A DNA stretch of 64,000 nt from Selaginella moellendorffii (taxonomy: Eukaryota > Streptophyta > Lycopodiopsida > Selaginellales > Selaginellaceae). This document shows positions 1 to 14,831 of the stretch, piece after piece. Position 1 is the first letter of the stretch. The number at the start of each line of letters is the position of its first letter. The stretch covers positions 695,673-759,672 of the forward strand of contig NW_003314311.1 of NCBI RefSeq assembly GCF_000143415.4, read 5' to 3'. The translations under genes and the position numbers were made by a program. The notes under the pieces were generated by a model that was not told the DNA's origin, ran no database searches, and was given only the letters and a program-made list of their open reading frames with translations.

Positions 1-465
1 TAGAAATACTTTTTGGGCGCCGCCAAGGGCTGCCACGTGGCCATGACGGTGCACGCACGATCTTTGTCAACTTTCAAAATTTGCGAGTGCGTTTTGTGCT
101 TTTACCCCACGCGAAAAGAGAAATTCGTGGGAAAGTTAACCGTTGCTTATTATTGGTAAATTTTTTATTTATCATAGAAATTTTACTAATTCTATGTTAC
201 AGGTAGAAATTTTCAACATTTTAAGCACACCTTGGGTACACGCTTTTGTTTCTTGGGGGCGTGGATCTTATCGAGGAGCTTGGCTTGGAATTCATCCAAT
301 ATTGATTGATAAGGTCCAAAAAGTTTGAGCTTTGAACAATAAGATAGAATCCAACACGAACTCTATCCCAACAAGACAAAGCTTGCTTGTTACACGTTTT
401 TCGTGGCGAACACGATCATGGAACGATCATAGCAATGGATCTTTCTATACTATAATCATTTGGCT
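1..465. other. no gene seen; G-box-like palindrome
   Basis: No convincing coding frame on either strand. A CCACGTGG palindrome (G-box core CACGTG) lies near position 33-40. The rest is moderately AT-rich and probably holds the 3' flank of the leftward gene that ends at 466. Confidence 0.4.
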
Positions 466-1867
466 TTATACGAAATCAGCATGCTGAGTAAGATCGTTCT
501 TTCTCATCTTCAAGTCCTTCACGTCAGGTATTCTGTGCTGGAATCCATCCTTCGACATGAGAATCTATACGTCGAAGGTGTTAAAAGACTGTCAATATGA
601 ATTTAATCTTACTTTGGCTTCCCAAAACTCGTTCTCCTGAATCTTGGCTTCCGCAGCTAGCACTCGATCTAGAAAAGATAGACAAATCAGTATACTAGAA
701 GGACGATCTCTATAATCTTGAGAAACTTACAAGTTAGACTTGGGAATTGGTGGTAAATCGGTGAGTCGCTTCGCAGAAGCCAAAGCCGGGCGTGCACAGC
801 GCAATCTGACACAGCTAGCAAATGCGAGAGGAACACTGATCTTGGAGGGCGAGTTATGAAGAGCGATCGAGCCAAAGAACTCCGAGACGAGGCCTCGAGG
901 AGAGATTTGGCCTGGGCGACTGTCAAGGCGCCCCAGCTAAACCCAAAGTTGTCGAGCTCCACCGATCGCAAGCCCTGCCCAATGATTTCTTCGCACTGTG
1001 TTGCAGATGGAGCGAAGCGTTGCGTAGCGTTGTAGAGTTCTGTGATCTTATCGCGCGTCATCCACAAGTGCTTGTGAGTGGCGATTTTTTGCTGGATTTT
1101 TGCGAAAACGGCTGTCCAAGCTTGACCCTGTGATAGATTATGATGAGAATGTTTTAATTATCATAGGATCACAAATCTACTTACTTCGGGAAAGATGGAA
1201 AAATACGGTGAATGCACCACCTTTGTAAGTACGTCCCACCTTGATCAAAGAATGAATGTCAATACAATCCGGCTTTTGGATCTTTGAAGATTTCTTACAG
1301 CAAAGGGCGCTTGACTACCAGTATGACCTCCTCACTCTCCTCAACTGTGATAATTCTGATAATTCCAACATTGATAAATAAGTTTCATACTAGTTTACGT
1401 AAACTTACTCTTCTTCATTCGCAGTGTCACCCCTTCTATTACTGCAAAACACGTTGTTAACAAACAAGGAAGAAGATTTCAAAGAAAATTTACTATAATT
1501 CTTCGAGGGCTGTGAAAGCAGGAGTCAAATCATCAAATCCATTAAGACTCTGCGAAGAGAGGTCTTGCCCAAAGTTGACGAGCTTTCTTAGTTCTTTGGA
1601 AGCTGCCAGTGGCTTCCCTTTGAGATGATTCGAGACGTAGAGAAGGGCCAAGAAATAGTAGAGGTGGGCATCCACAACGAGCGGGCAAAGATTATCCGAT
1701 AGAATCACGTTGCTGGCGCGGAACGAAGCCTCCGCGTCTAAAACGTCCTTGTTGGCGGCCACGAGAATTTCCTCGTCCACAAGCCCAAGCTCGTACTGCG
1801 ACTTCACGTAGGAGAGAACTCTTTTTGATACCTCCATTTGTGAGACAAGGAAATTAGGGCAGGCCAT
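466..1867 (-). CDS. hypothetical protein, six or seven small exons
   Basis: I do not recognise the family. The first exon (1867 to about 1493) starts MACPNFLVSQMEVSKRV and is rich in helix-forming residues. Short introns with good GT/AG ends connect further exons without breaking frame: 'YNRRGDTANEE', 'IITVEESEEVILVVKRPL', 'WDVLTKVVHSPYFSIFPE', a long exon around 700-1135 (GQAWTAVFAKIQQKIATHKH...), 'RVLAAEAKIQENEFWEAK', and a last exon ending QHADFV with TAA at 468-466. The exon just after 700 is the least certain. Total length is about 250-300 residues, with no signal peptide or membrane segment. The start codon is 30 bp from that of RPB4 on the other strand, so the two share a promoter. Exon joins were made by eye. 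Confidence 0.5.
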
Positions 1868-1897
1868 CTTTTATCGAAGGTTTAGGGTTCTTGGGCG
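1868..1897. promoter_or_regulatory. 30-bp divergent intergenic space
   Basis: Only 30 bp separate the ATG of the leftward hypothetical gene (1867) from the ATG of RPB4 (1898). It contains TTTAGGG, a telo-box-like motif common upstream of housekeeping genes. The 5' UTRs must overlap, or initiation must occur inside the opposite gene. Confidence 0.5.
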
Positions 1898-2690
1898 ATG
1901 GCGAACGAGGAGGAGGACGCTAGCGAGCTCAAGCTTGGCGAGGGTATGTGAGCTTTCTAGTTCCTAAGAGTAGGATTAGGCCTAAATGGGAGAAGATGTC
2001 GCGGACATTGAAGCGATCGGCGTTTCCTTTGTCTAGCGATTTGATTTTGGCTCTTGGATCGATTCTAAGTTTTTCTTTTGTAGATTTCTTGAAGGAGAAA
2101 TGCCTGATGAATGCCGAAGTGGCCAAAATCCTCCAGCACAAGTACGACACTGCGAATCAAATGAGCGACGATCCTTCCAGTCAGTTGTCCCAGTAAGTTT
2201 TGTGTTCTTCGTGCTCTTGGTTCTCTCCTCACCACGGGGACTTGGCAGAGTCTTCGAGAAGTCCTTCGCTTATGTCAAGCGCTTCAGCCGCTACAAGAAT
2301 CCGGAGGCTGTCCAGCAAGTTCGAGAGTAAAAATCTAAACTTTTCTCTTTCCGGTTTTGGAAGAATCACACTGACTTTGCTTCGTTTTCCCCTCGTTCCA
2401 GAGTTTTAAGCAGGAACCAGCTCGCAGAGTTTGAGGTATTCCCTGGAAAGTTTTTTTCCCTGGTCTTGAATCTCATTTCTCTTGCTGCTCCAGGTTTGCG
2501 TTCTTGGGAATTTATGCCCAGAGACTGTCGAAGAAGCCACTGCTTTAGTCCCGTCCATAGCTGTAAGAAAAATGGATTTTTTTCTTTCTTCTGGTTTTAT
2601 GTTTGATTGTTCCAGAAAAAAGGTCGCTTGGACGACGAAAGAATCGAACAGATGCTCGCGGATCTCGCAAGAATCAAAACATTCGAGTGA
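1898..2690 (+). CDS. NRPB4: RNA polymerase II subunit RPB4
   Basis: Fourth-largest subunit of RNA polymerase II, which pairs with RPB7 to form the stalk module used in initiation and mRNA handling. Exons 1898-1943, 2084-2192, 2249-2326, 2402-2435, 2494-2562 and 2616-2690 join in frame to about 136 residues, the usual plant length. The start is MANEEEDASELKLGE, followed by DFLKEKCLMNAEVAKILQ, and the C-terminal HRDC-like part reads FEVCVLGNLCPETVEEA, LVPSIAKKGRLDDERIEQ and a final RIKTFE. All introns are GT-AG and 34-140 nt. Divergent from a hypothetical gene at only 30 bp, and 117 bp upstream of NTF2, so this is a compact housekeeping cluster. Confidence 0.93.
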
Positions 2691-2769
2691 AATTAAACTT
2701 CTCTATGTGCTCGCAAATCAAAACATTCTCTGTGCAGTATATACGACTTCAAATTCCAGAGAAGGCAGC

Positions 2770-2790
2770 GTTTAGGGTTTAGGGTTTAGC
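2770..2790 (+). promoter_or_regulatory. tandem telo-box upstream of NTF2
   Basis: Three overlapping TTTAGGG units lie about 18 bp before the NTF2 start codon. Telo-boxes of this kind are common in promoters and 5' UTRs of plant housekeeping genes. Function here is inferred from position only. Confidence 0.55.
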
Positions 2791-2807
2791 CCAGAGAGGC
2801 GAGCGCG

Positions 2808-3323
2808 ATGGATCCCAATCAGGTTGCCAAGGCGTTCGTGGATCACTACTATTCACTCTTCGACACGAATCGCCCGGCGCTGGCGGGTCTGTACCAGGAT
2901 GGATCAATGCTCACGTTTGAGGGCGAGAAGATCCAGGGCGCTGCTAGCATCTCCGCCAAGCTCAATGGATTGCCCTTCCAGCAATGCCAGCACCAAATCT
3001 CCACTGTGGATTTCCAGCCCTCGGGCGCCGGCAGTGGCATGCTCGTCTTTGTCAGCGGCAGCCTTAAGCTCCAAGGCGAAGATCATCCTCTCAAGTTTAG
3101 CCAGGTTCGTCTTGTCTTTTCTTTCTTTTAACGTTTCTTTGCCGGTTTTCTTCCTTCCATTTCTTCTTTTCTTGTCCTCTTTCCGTAGCGCTCTTTGATT
3201 TGAACTTTTGGACTGTTTTCTTATTTCTATTTTGATTTTTTATTGCAGTTGTTCCATCTCATCCCGACTCCACAAGGAAGCTTCTACGTTTTCAATGATA
3301 TTTTCCGCCTGAACTACGGCTAA
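2808..3323 (+). CDS. NTF2: nuclear transport factor 2 (NTF2)
   Basis: Small dimeric import factor that carries Ran-GDP into the nucleus and binds FxFG nucleoporins. Two exons, 2808-3104 and 3249-3323, join in frame to about 123 residues, the normal single-domain length. Visible family signatures: MDPNQVAKAFVDHYYSLFD at the start, LYQDGSMLTFEGEKIQG, the SAKLNGLPFQQCQHQI stretch, DFQPSG, and the conserved end FYVFNDIFRLNYG. No extra domain, so this is plain NTF2 rather than a G3BP-type RNA-binding protein. Confidence 0.95.
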
Positions 3324-4599
3324 ATTGAGTTAGATCTTCTAGACTTTTCTGGTGTGAGCTCAAAGTTCCTGGTTTTATTTAAGGTGTTATTTTTAGAAAC
3401 CTTTTTAAATTATCATATACTGTAGCTAGATTATAGTTGTGCATTTTTTTCCTTAATATATTTGTGTTTTTAGATACATGTATGTATATATATGTATTAC
3501 CTTAACTTTAACTAAGTAATACATTAATTATATGGACCATCTATTTAGAATTGAATTTGGTCCATTCATTCTTATATATAAATAAGGGTTTAAACCCCAA
3601 TTAATATATTTATTCTTATATCCCAATCACTCATATTGCCCAAACATTCATAATGTTTGTTTTTTGGAATATTTTGAATTTTTTCAGACTTTGGTATAGC
3701 TTATACATCTCTGTAAATCTTTAGTTTATTATTCATGATTATAATTTGTTTAAAATTGGAAAATTGATAAAGTTTACTATAATATCTTTCAAAAATATAG
3801 AAATATATTTGATATGGTTGGTTTTTAAAATTGTGGTTGAATTTAGGATAAGTAGTTTAAAATTTAGGATAAGTAGTTTTATTATAACACTATAAATTTT
3901 AAAGAATTTATTTACTTTTTTAATTTTCTAATCCATAATTATATTTAGTGATAATATATTGTAAGCAACCGAAGAGAATGGTGAATAGTCTTGGGATACT
4001 TAAGGTTAAATGTCCTTTGGTTTAAGTAATATTGAGAATGATCTATGAGGAAAGAAGTTTACACATTAAACTGTTTATTTTTATTTTTATTTATGAACAA
4101 ATAAAATATATAAAATATATACCTAATATTGGGAAAATAAATATACTCCACAATAAAAACTGTAACATGTTGCTATCCCACTTATCTATAACCAAAACAT
4201 TTAGTAGAATATGCTTAAAGAAATGAAAAAATGCTCGTTAAATATTAAGAATATCCTTCTCAGCCATTAATGTTTGCTAATATTTATAAATGAAATCCAA
4301 CTTGGTGAGCTAATAGCTTTGCTTTAGACAATTTAGGAGATCTACAATATAAGGAAGTTGGATATACATATGGAATTGTTATATTGTTCAATGGATAATA
4401 ATCAATACATAATCAAATACCTCTATTAGACTTTATTAGAAAATGAAGATCACAAGCCTAAGGATAAGTTAGCATAAATAACAATTTTCTCCAATATCTC
4501 TTTAATATTGACTTGCAAAATCGCAATATTTTAATCTCCTAGTGACCAATGCTAAACATATATCTTTATCAAATGAGGTTATCTCTAATATGAATAGGA

Positions 4600-4995
4600 G
4601 GCGTCTGTAAACTCTTGAGTTTAGACTTTAAACCTTTAATTAATTGGAAAAAAAGAGTGCACTCTTATTTATGGGCTTTTTCTTTCTATATTGAAACTTT
4701 ATAGATAATCTTTGATTATTTATAATCCATTATGTTTAACTTTTGAAAGCCTCGCTCTATTGATGGATTGAGGCTAAATTGGAACCTTCTAGATGTGGTG
4801 TGATTCCTTTAGCAAATCAATAGAGTTGGGATTTAAAACTTTTTTAATACCAAATATAATTTAAGCTTTTTAAGAGGTTATCCAGCCTATATTACTCAAG
4901 TCTAAAGACATTTAACCCCAAATATCCCAAAGTGCACCCTTTTTTAAAGGTCTTTATTTATGGGTTCTTTCCCTCTATATTTTAATTTTATGAAT
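4600..4995. repeat. two decayed copies of the repeat found at 17.1-17.2 kb
   Basis: The stretch around 4640-4700 (AATTGGAAAAAAAGAGTGCA, then a TTTTTCTTTCTATA tract) and that around 4888-4985 (TTTAACCCCAAATATCCCAA, GTGCACCC, TTCTTTCCCTCTATAT) line up with the tail of the element in the SMP-30-like gene (CTTAACCCCAAGTATCCCAA, GATTGGAAAAGGGGGTGCAC, CCCTTTCTTTATCC). Most differences are C-to-T or G-to-A. By-eye comparison only. Confidence 0.5.
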
Positions 4996-6052
4996 GTTTT
5001 TTAAGTCATTCTCTGTAATTAATTATAACATTACAAAAGATAAATTGAAGTTGAAGAGATCAATATACTCTTTCTTGAGCTGATCAATTGACATTTCATA
5101 AAAACTATTTGAGGAAGGAAAACAAAAGGAAATAAAGGTGATATAAAAGTAATTGAAATAAATATAGAAGAAAATTTACAAAGTGAAATAAAAGTGAGAG
5201 TAATGAAAAAGATATAAAGAGGTATGAGACAAATGAAGAAGCTTCATAATCATTTATAATATAATTTTTCTTCAATTAATTTACACTAAGGATGAGGTTA
5301 AAAACTTGATTTGGCACTACCTAAACTTAGAACTCAAACATGTGATCAGCCACACATATTCCAATTGTTTTATCCTTATTCATACAATAGGCTAAGTGGA
5401 ATTCAAACCTATTATAAAGAGGATATTAAATAACTTTTTATTATAAAAATAAACTTGAAAAACCAGATAAACTAGTGCTAAATGAACCCCTCAATAATAC
5501 ACTCAACAAAAGGATGGAGGAGTTACTAATTTATTCATTCAAAGACCTTTATTACTCATATAATTGCTCAATTCTTTAAAAAAAATTTTGTATCAAGCTT
5601 TTCCATTATAACAACATCAATAGCATGTTGTCCATGCCAAAGTCTCTACCTAGAAAATATAAAACACTAATTTGTGAAATGACCTAAATTAAAATATTCC
5701 TAAAAGAATGTTTTAATCCTCATGAATTGTTATATGTACCACTTGAATAAAATCATCCCAGGAATGATAAATGATAATCACTATAAAATGATCAAACCAA
5801 TTATATACATAGAATTCCCATAAAAAACAATTAAAATTTAGTAAGAGCAAAAAGATGAGTTGCACATGTGTTGTGAATGCCACTATAAAGTGAGTTTAAT
5901 TATCTAGTTGCAGCCATAACACAATTGAGAAATTACAATAATTACTACTCCACAAACAAAGTATTTGCCACACAACCATTATTGCCTCTTGCCAAAAAGA
6001 GGAGAAACTAAAGAAAAAATAGTGAAAAAACCACAATAATACACACATACAC

Positions 6053-6152
<100 letters not shown>

Positions 6153-7791
6153 CTGTTGTTATTTTAAATTAATACAAATTTAGGGTATGCTGCCTATAAT
6201 CACCAAGTCCTTAGGATGAAAAAACAATTATAAAAAAAAATTAAAAAAGTGTAGTAAAAAACAAGGCACAATCAATATTACTTTTCACCTTCACTAATGT
6301 GAGAGTTTCAAATATAGAAATCTACATTTGTATTAGTTAAAACATTAGTTTATATACAAGAGTGAGTTGCTTGGATTGAATTTAATCTAATGGTTACCAA
6401 AATATAACTATGTTAATAATAGTATATGACATTTATAGTTCACATTTAGACATCACAACCTTAACTAAGTAGCAAATTTTTCTTTTGCTTTATTTGAACG
6501 AATTAATCTTGATTATATACTAATTGATTTCATTAAAGAGTATCTCCATATTTTTAATTGATATTTCTTCATCTAAATAATATAATGCACTATTGATGTT
6601 TATCTATTGTATTTTATCATCATTTAGGACTAATAGTTAATTTTCTTAGCATGATGTATTTTTTTTAATAAATTTAATAAATTATTATATTTATCTATAC
6701 TATATAATATAATTTTAGCTTAGTAGTAGTAGATCATACTAGTTTTTCTATAAAAGGTCATCCCTTTAATTTATGACATAGACATATAGATGGCATATAT
6801 TTACTAGTTTTGTTTATAAAAAGAAAATAAAAATAAAAATAAAAATAAAAATATCAACTAAAATACTGCTTATTATATCAATTATAAAATTGTTTTTATG
6901 TATAATATAACATATTAACTTTGGAAAAGTACTTTATTAAAATTCCTTTGATTTTTATAAATTTTTGATTAAGTTTTATATTCATAAATTAAGTATGTAT
7001 CTAAAGTTTTGGAAATACTTAGATTATATCTTCTATCGTTGGACAGTTTTTAAATTATATAAATTTATTTTAATTAATTATAAATATTTTAATTTTCTTT
7101 AGACTATAGCCATTAATACTCTATAGCTAAATAGTTATTAATGCATTTTATCCACACACATTAGCAATTCCTATGGATGATGTAAAATATTTTTGCTGAG
7201 TATTATAATGACTCATAAGCGTATATAATTTTAATATGCATTTTATATTAAGTAATATGCATAAAACAATTTGATTTTATATAAATCAACATCTATAAAA
7301 TTTTGATGTTGAATTTTATTTAAGATTTCTTAAAATAGAGATAAATTAAAATGCAATTTTCAATAGATTTACTTGTTCTTTTTGTGACGTGTACTTATAG
7401 ATTGTTCTAGTACACTATTTTACACTATAATTTTTAACCTTAAACACTTAAAGCAAAAATTCTCTTTTATTTATTTAATAGAATTTATTTCTGAACACTA
7501 AAGAGGTTAAAGTTTAACTATGAATATTGGACCTTTTGTTGGATTCATGCGCCTTGCAGCAAGAGCAGCCATATTATATATATACACACGTTTACCCCCA
7601 CTGGATTCTTCTTACCGCGTGAAAGAAAACCTATCGGGGATTGTCTTATTTCTTTTTACTCTTTGGTTGCTGCTGGTTCTTGTCTCGATCCTTGCTACAA
7701 AATGTTGCTAGCCGCGATACGCTAGTAAAACCTAGAAATTTGAAGCAATGGAAGTTATGTAAATATTAGTCTGAACGAGTTCTTACCTGGT

Positions 7792-10050
<2,259 letters not shown>

Positions 10051-10268
10051 TCGACCTAAGCGCCGCGCCTCCGAGCTCTCACCTCTCCCCCATTAATCTT
10101 AGCACGGCTTTGCCTGCTCCGTTTACCCTTAACAGCGCTGTTAAGCTCTGGCTTTATACTCCACTGACGGAGCTGACGGAGCCGTTTGTTTGACGGACGG
10201 AATTCAGTTGTTACTCGATATTTTAGGGTTCTTGCGGAGGAGAAAGGGGGAGAGGATCGATCGCGACA

Positions 10269-12180
10269 ATGCAGGCTCCGCGCCGGCAATTCCTGTGCCC
10301 CAAGTTCGAGATCGAGCCTCTGGACATGGCGGGCAGCGCGATGCAGATGGTTCCGGCGCCGCACGTAATGCGGCCGCTCCAGGAGATTTGCTGCTCGGTG
10401 GATGCGTCGGGGTTGCAGCAATTAGAGCGGCTGGAGAAGGATCTGGAGCAAGCCAAGCAAAAGGCAAGAACTCTCTCGATCGATTCTTTCGTTCTTTCAT
10501 TTTCCTTTCTTTCGCTTGAGGGTAGTAAAGTTTTTTGCACAGAGGAAACACAGTGGAGGATTGCGGGGATTTGGAATTGTTTTTTTTTTTCTTTCTTCGT
10601 GGTAATAGCTTTGGATGAAACAGCTTCTAGTGTTGAGAGCACAAGGACACCAAGAATCTCTACAGAGCGAAAACAAGGTGAAATTCTCTCAGGTAATCGT
10701 CTATCGTGGCTTCTTTCATTTCTTCTCACTGTCTATCATACAGAGAGTTTCTGAGAGCCGCTATTGGACTAACGAGGAGCGCCAGAGATTCAAGAAAGCC
10801 TTGAAAACGTAAGCAAAAGCTCTTAGCTGTTTATAAACTTTCTTCTAGTTTTCTTCACACCAGTGATACTCACTTTGAGAAAATTCTGAGATTCTCTTGC
10901 AGCTTTGGAACCGATTTTGCTGCCATTGCAAAGTTCGTCGGGACGAGAAGCTCCACTCAAGTTCGCACTCACGCGCAGAAATACTACGCCAAACTTGTAA
11001 GTGCCGAGCTTCCCATCCGCGATTCTAGCAGTGCAAACTTGTGGATCGCTTTCGCTTTAGATCCGGGACTATAAGCGCTCCGGGAAAGCTCAGGCAGCAG
11101 CAGCTTCCGGTGTCAAGGACAAGTCGGGGGCCGCCAACGCAAGAATCGCCACTGAGAGCTCATATATTAGGTGCTCGCAATAGACCATTGTTTTGGCAGT
11201 GTTTGCCTCCTCCATTGTAGAAAGTCTACTTGTTCGTTTCGGACTGGAATAATGGAAAAGCTTCGTGAGTGAAAAACTTGTGTACTTCCTTGGGTTTTAA
11301 AAAAGGAAAATGTTGCCTATTATCTGATAGCAGTAAACTTCTTGAATTGATGTTTAGAAACAATGCGTGCCCGCAGCCTTTTGGAGAGCTTCAGGCGACA
11401 AGAGATCTATCGGCGAGTGTTCCAAACTGGAAGTCAGTGCGCGCTAGAGATAAAGTTGAGGAGATTGCCTTATCAGACGAAGACGAAGAGGATGACACTG
11501 CAGCTGAGACTCTTGCCGTCGATACTGGTGGTAGTGGCAAGAGTGGTAAAAACTTGGATGTGCTGCGAAGAGAAGGAAGATCTTATATGAATCTCCATCA
11601 ACTTTAGAGTCTGGTGTTGATTCTGCTCAGCCGTCAGAAGCTGCAAAGACAGTTGCGGTGTTCATCAAAAGGTGGGAGACCAGGCTGCGAGAAAAGTACC
11701 AAGCTCTTTGTGCTGTTAGCGCGACATTGAAAGAAGCTTATGACGATTTAATTTGGTTGGATTTAAAATTTACATTTTTGTTTTCCTTTACAGCTTTCTC
11801 GAGCTAAATGCTTAATGCAATGAGCATATGAGGTGATTTAATATGACCAAGATGAAGCTGCTACACAGTGAAGGGAGATTTTACAGCAGCATATCAACCA
11901 ATTGTCACAACTTTTGGGAGATGAGCTTGCTGCTGCTCGCCCAAAGATCGAAGCATTTCAAAAGAAGCGAGAAGCAATCCTTCAACATCAGCAAAAGTTC
12001 CAGGCTACTAGAGTGGTTGGAGTTCATGCGCGATGGGGAAGACGAGCAGTTAAAAAGTGAGAAGGATGCTAGGGAAAGCTCATGTGATCTTTACTCTATG
12101 TAGATTTCACTGCTAAACTCCAGGACTTTTCTGCAGTCGAGAGCTTGGAGGAGATCTTCAATGTCTCTATTGACTAAGAA
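10269..12180 (+). CDS. SANT/MYB-related protein with THAQKYY motif; 3' exons uncertain
   Basis: MYB-related DNA-binding protein. Exon 1 begins MQAPRRQFLCPKFEIEPLDM and appears to end at CAAAAG followed by GCAAGA, a possible GC-AG intron. Exons near 10625-10704, 10744-10808 and 10903-10996 give VSESRYWTNEERQRFKKALK and TFGTDFAAIAKFVGTRSSTQ, then VRTHAQKYYAKL: a single SANT repeat with a third helix of the SHAQKYF class. The exon from 11061 adds IRDYKRSGKAQAAAASGV and reaches a TAG at 11181 unless spliced. Further coding-like blocks follow at about 11371-11600 (acidic, SDEDEEDDTAAE), 11600-11750 (KTVAVFIKRWETRLREK), 11876-12050 (coiled coil, LSQLLGDELAAARPKIEA) and 12135-12176. I could not join these in one frame, so they are either alternatively spliced exons or a damaged 3' half. 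Confidence 0.65.
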
Positions 12181-14830
12181 CACCAAAGACCTGTGACATC
12201 ATGCGTGGAGTGTAACTTCTGGAAGGACTATATCCATGGTGTTCTTTAGGCCTTGCAAGTGTAAGTACTTTAAGTTGCTTTTCCTTTTTTTCGTTTCTGG
12301 TGCTTTTATCTTAAGTGTTTATAAGGAATTTTTTCTTAAGGGTTTTTCATGGCAGTCAGGCAGGCAGCCTACATCATCAAAATTCCTTATATACTTTTTA
12401 TAATATACCTTAGAAAATAAATATGAAAAATATTTTAAATACTAATAATAATAATTTTAATAAAAATAATCAAAATCTAATCAAATCAATTAAAGCTTTT
12501 GCATAGTTGCAAATTATTGTAAAAATGCTCACTCTTTGCCTTGATTATAGAAATTTTATAATCTTTTCAGCTAAAGGTTTACTTTAACAAATTCACCAAA
12601 CTGTGTAAATTTATCAGTAAGAGATCTTTAGTTTTCAACTTAAAGCCCTAAAATTTGGGATTAAATGGTTTTGTAATTTAAAAATTATTTAGTGGCTTAA
12701 GTGCCCACATTTTAGGGCATTTTGCCGTAAAAGGGATTAATGTGAATTTAAAAATAAATGGCTTCTGGCAAAAGCCAAGTCTTTTTTGTGTTTATTAATG
12801 AGAATTATTCATTAAGGAATTTACACTTTAACAGCTAAATAATATAAGATTGATGTGTTGGAATTTTGGCAGTATTTATTATGGGGTGGCACATACTTAA
12901 TCTTGAAGGCAACAATTAAACTCATCAAAATCTATAATTACTCTAGAAATTGGTAGAAAGCCAAAAACAGTGGTAAGAAAAGAATATAAAAAAAATTAAA
13001 CTGAGTTTTATAATTTTATTTAAGATTTATAAAAAAAAATTAAAATCTTTAAGTAATTTTTAATCTACATTTTACCAGTTATTTTATAGAATAAACTGGG
13101 ATATTCCATGATATGGCTCGACTGCCAAATAGGTTTTGCTTTGTCAATGCTTTTTTAAAAAGGCTACAATTATAAGTGCCCAAAGAGGTAAGGCTTTATA
13201 ATTTAGGTACTTAATTTTCTTCTTCAGTAGCAGAGTATTTTGTAAGTTGTAGGTACTCTGGTTTACTAGTTCTTAGAATACTTTATAAGAACTTGCTATT
13301 TTCATTATTGTTGTTTGATAACTACTTTGGGGGTCACTTTTTGTAGTTGTTCATTGGGTTGTTTAAATTGGTTTTTGTGTTAACCAGTGATAGTACTTAC
13401 AACAAACCATTAAGTAAACATTGAAATATACATATAAACTAATGCATTGTTCTATAGATAGGGATTTGTGTATTTTCATAGATCTTTTCTTCATAAATGG
13501 TTGCTTAACTAGTGCTACCAGTGGTGATGTTATACCTTCTAGCCCATACAAGATGGATTTGAAGGTATGTGTGTATTATCTGCAATAGTTTTCTAATTGC
13601 TCTTAATTACAGGATATCAATAAAGTTATTGACAAAATTGATATGGCTGCAAATGAACGGGTATTTAAGTGGTGTACATAAAGATACTTTCAGGTGGAAA
13701 AGAAAGTGGTGAGCACTGACCCTACTGGTGTTGCTACTTACCAGTCTCCCAATGCACGATCCAGCAGCAGTGGCATGGTGAGCTATGCAAAAGGGGAACT
13801 CAGTTGAATAAAGTAAAAGTCTTGCACTTTATTTAACTTGTAAAGAGTATCAGCAATTATTTGATTCCAAGATGTTACTTCTCATCAAATGCTGTGTTGT
13901 CTTTAACAAGGAACTATAACAAAACACACAAAAAAAAAAAAAAGAAAAGAAAATGAAAGAGAGAACTTTTGCCTTAGCAGAGTAGAGAAGAGCCATAGTG
14001 CTAGCCAGTGGCTTTTATATAAATATATGAAATTGAACCATATTAAAACCAGATTGTGTTGTTTATTAATATTAAAAGCAAGATTATGTTTTAGCTTTTA
14101 TAGTACTTCATAGAATGATATGTCATCAACTATTGAAGGCTACATTATGTTTCAGTTTCTTAAGAAAACAATGATCTAATATAATAAACCATTAATAACA
14201 TAATCTATATTGAAAATTAGATTGTGTATCAATTTTATAATAGTGCTCAAGAGAATCATATTGAAAAAAAACCATTGAGTTTCAATTTCATATTAATTTT
14301 TCATGATTAGATAGTGTAAACCATATCATTAGCTATGCTGAAAACTATATTATGTTTTTGATTTTGTATTAGATATATATCTATATTGAAAACTATATTC
14401 TATTCCACTTTCAGAATAATGCTTAAAAGAACTATATGTTATCTATATTAAAAACCATATTGTGTTTCAAATACCATAAGATTATCTATTGAAAATTAAA
14501 TTGTGTTCCAGGTTTAAAATTGTGCTTGAGAGAATCATATGTTATCTACATTAAAAACCATATTGTATTCCATTTGTGTATTACATATAATACACCACAA
14601 TATTGAAAACTAGATTATATTCCATTTTCAGAATAATACTTGAGAGAACCATATGTTATGTATATTGATAACTAGATTCAGTTCGGTTTTCATAACTATA
14701 TTTTGAATTCATTTATTCAAACCATATAGGTTTTATATGAAAGTTATGTGAAAACCACGTATGTATTGACAATCATATTTGTTAATTCTTATCGATGAGC
14801 TTGGTCGATCAACCTATGGACTGGCTCTGA
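12181..14830. other. AT-rich island, no gene seen
   Basis: Strongly A/T-biased intergenic sequence between the MYB-related gene and the next coding exons. It contains a degenerate array (14.0-14.8 kb) and short poly-A tracts (13930). One weak frame at 13363-13551 has no recognisable content. Confidence 0.6.
14040..14770. repeat. degenerate tandem array of about 50-105-bp units
   Basis: The phrases 'TATTGAAAACTAGATT', 'TTCCATTTTCAGAATAATGC' and 'TTGAGAGAACCATATGTTAT' recur with substitutions at least six times in this interval, alternating in order, as expected for an old AT-rich satellite with two half-units. Unit length and copy number were estimated by eye. Confidence 0.6.
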
Positions 14831-14831
14831 C

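Noticed and set aside
7520-7711. 63-codon hydrophobic frame near the uridine kinase 3' end
   Set aside because: Low complexity, no conserved features, next to the 3' UTR of the opposite-strand gene.
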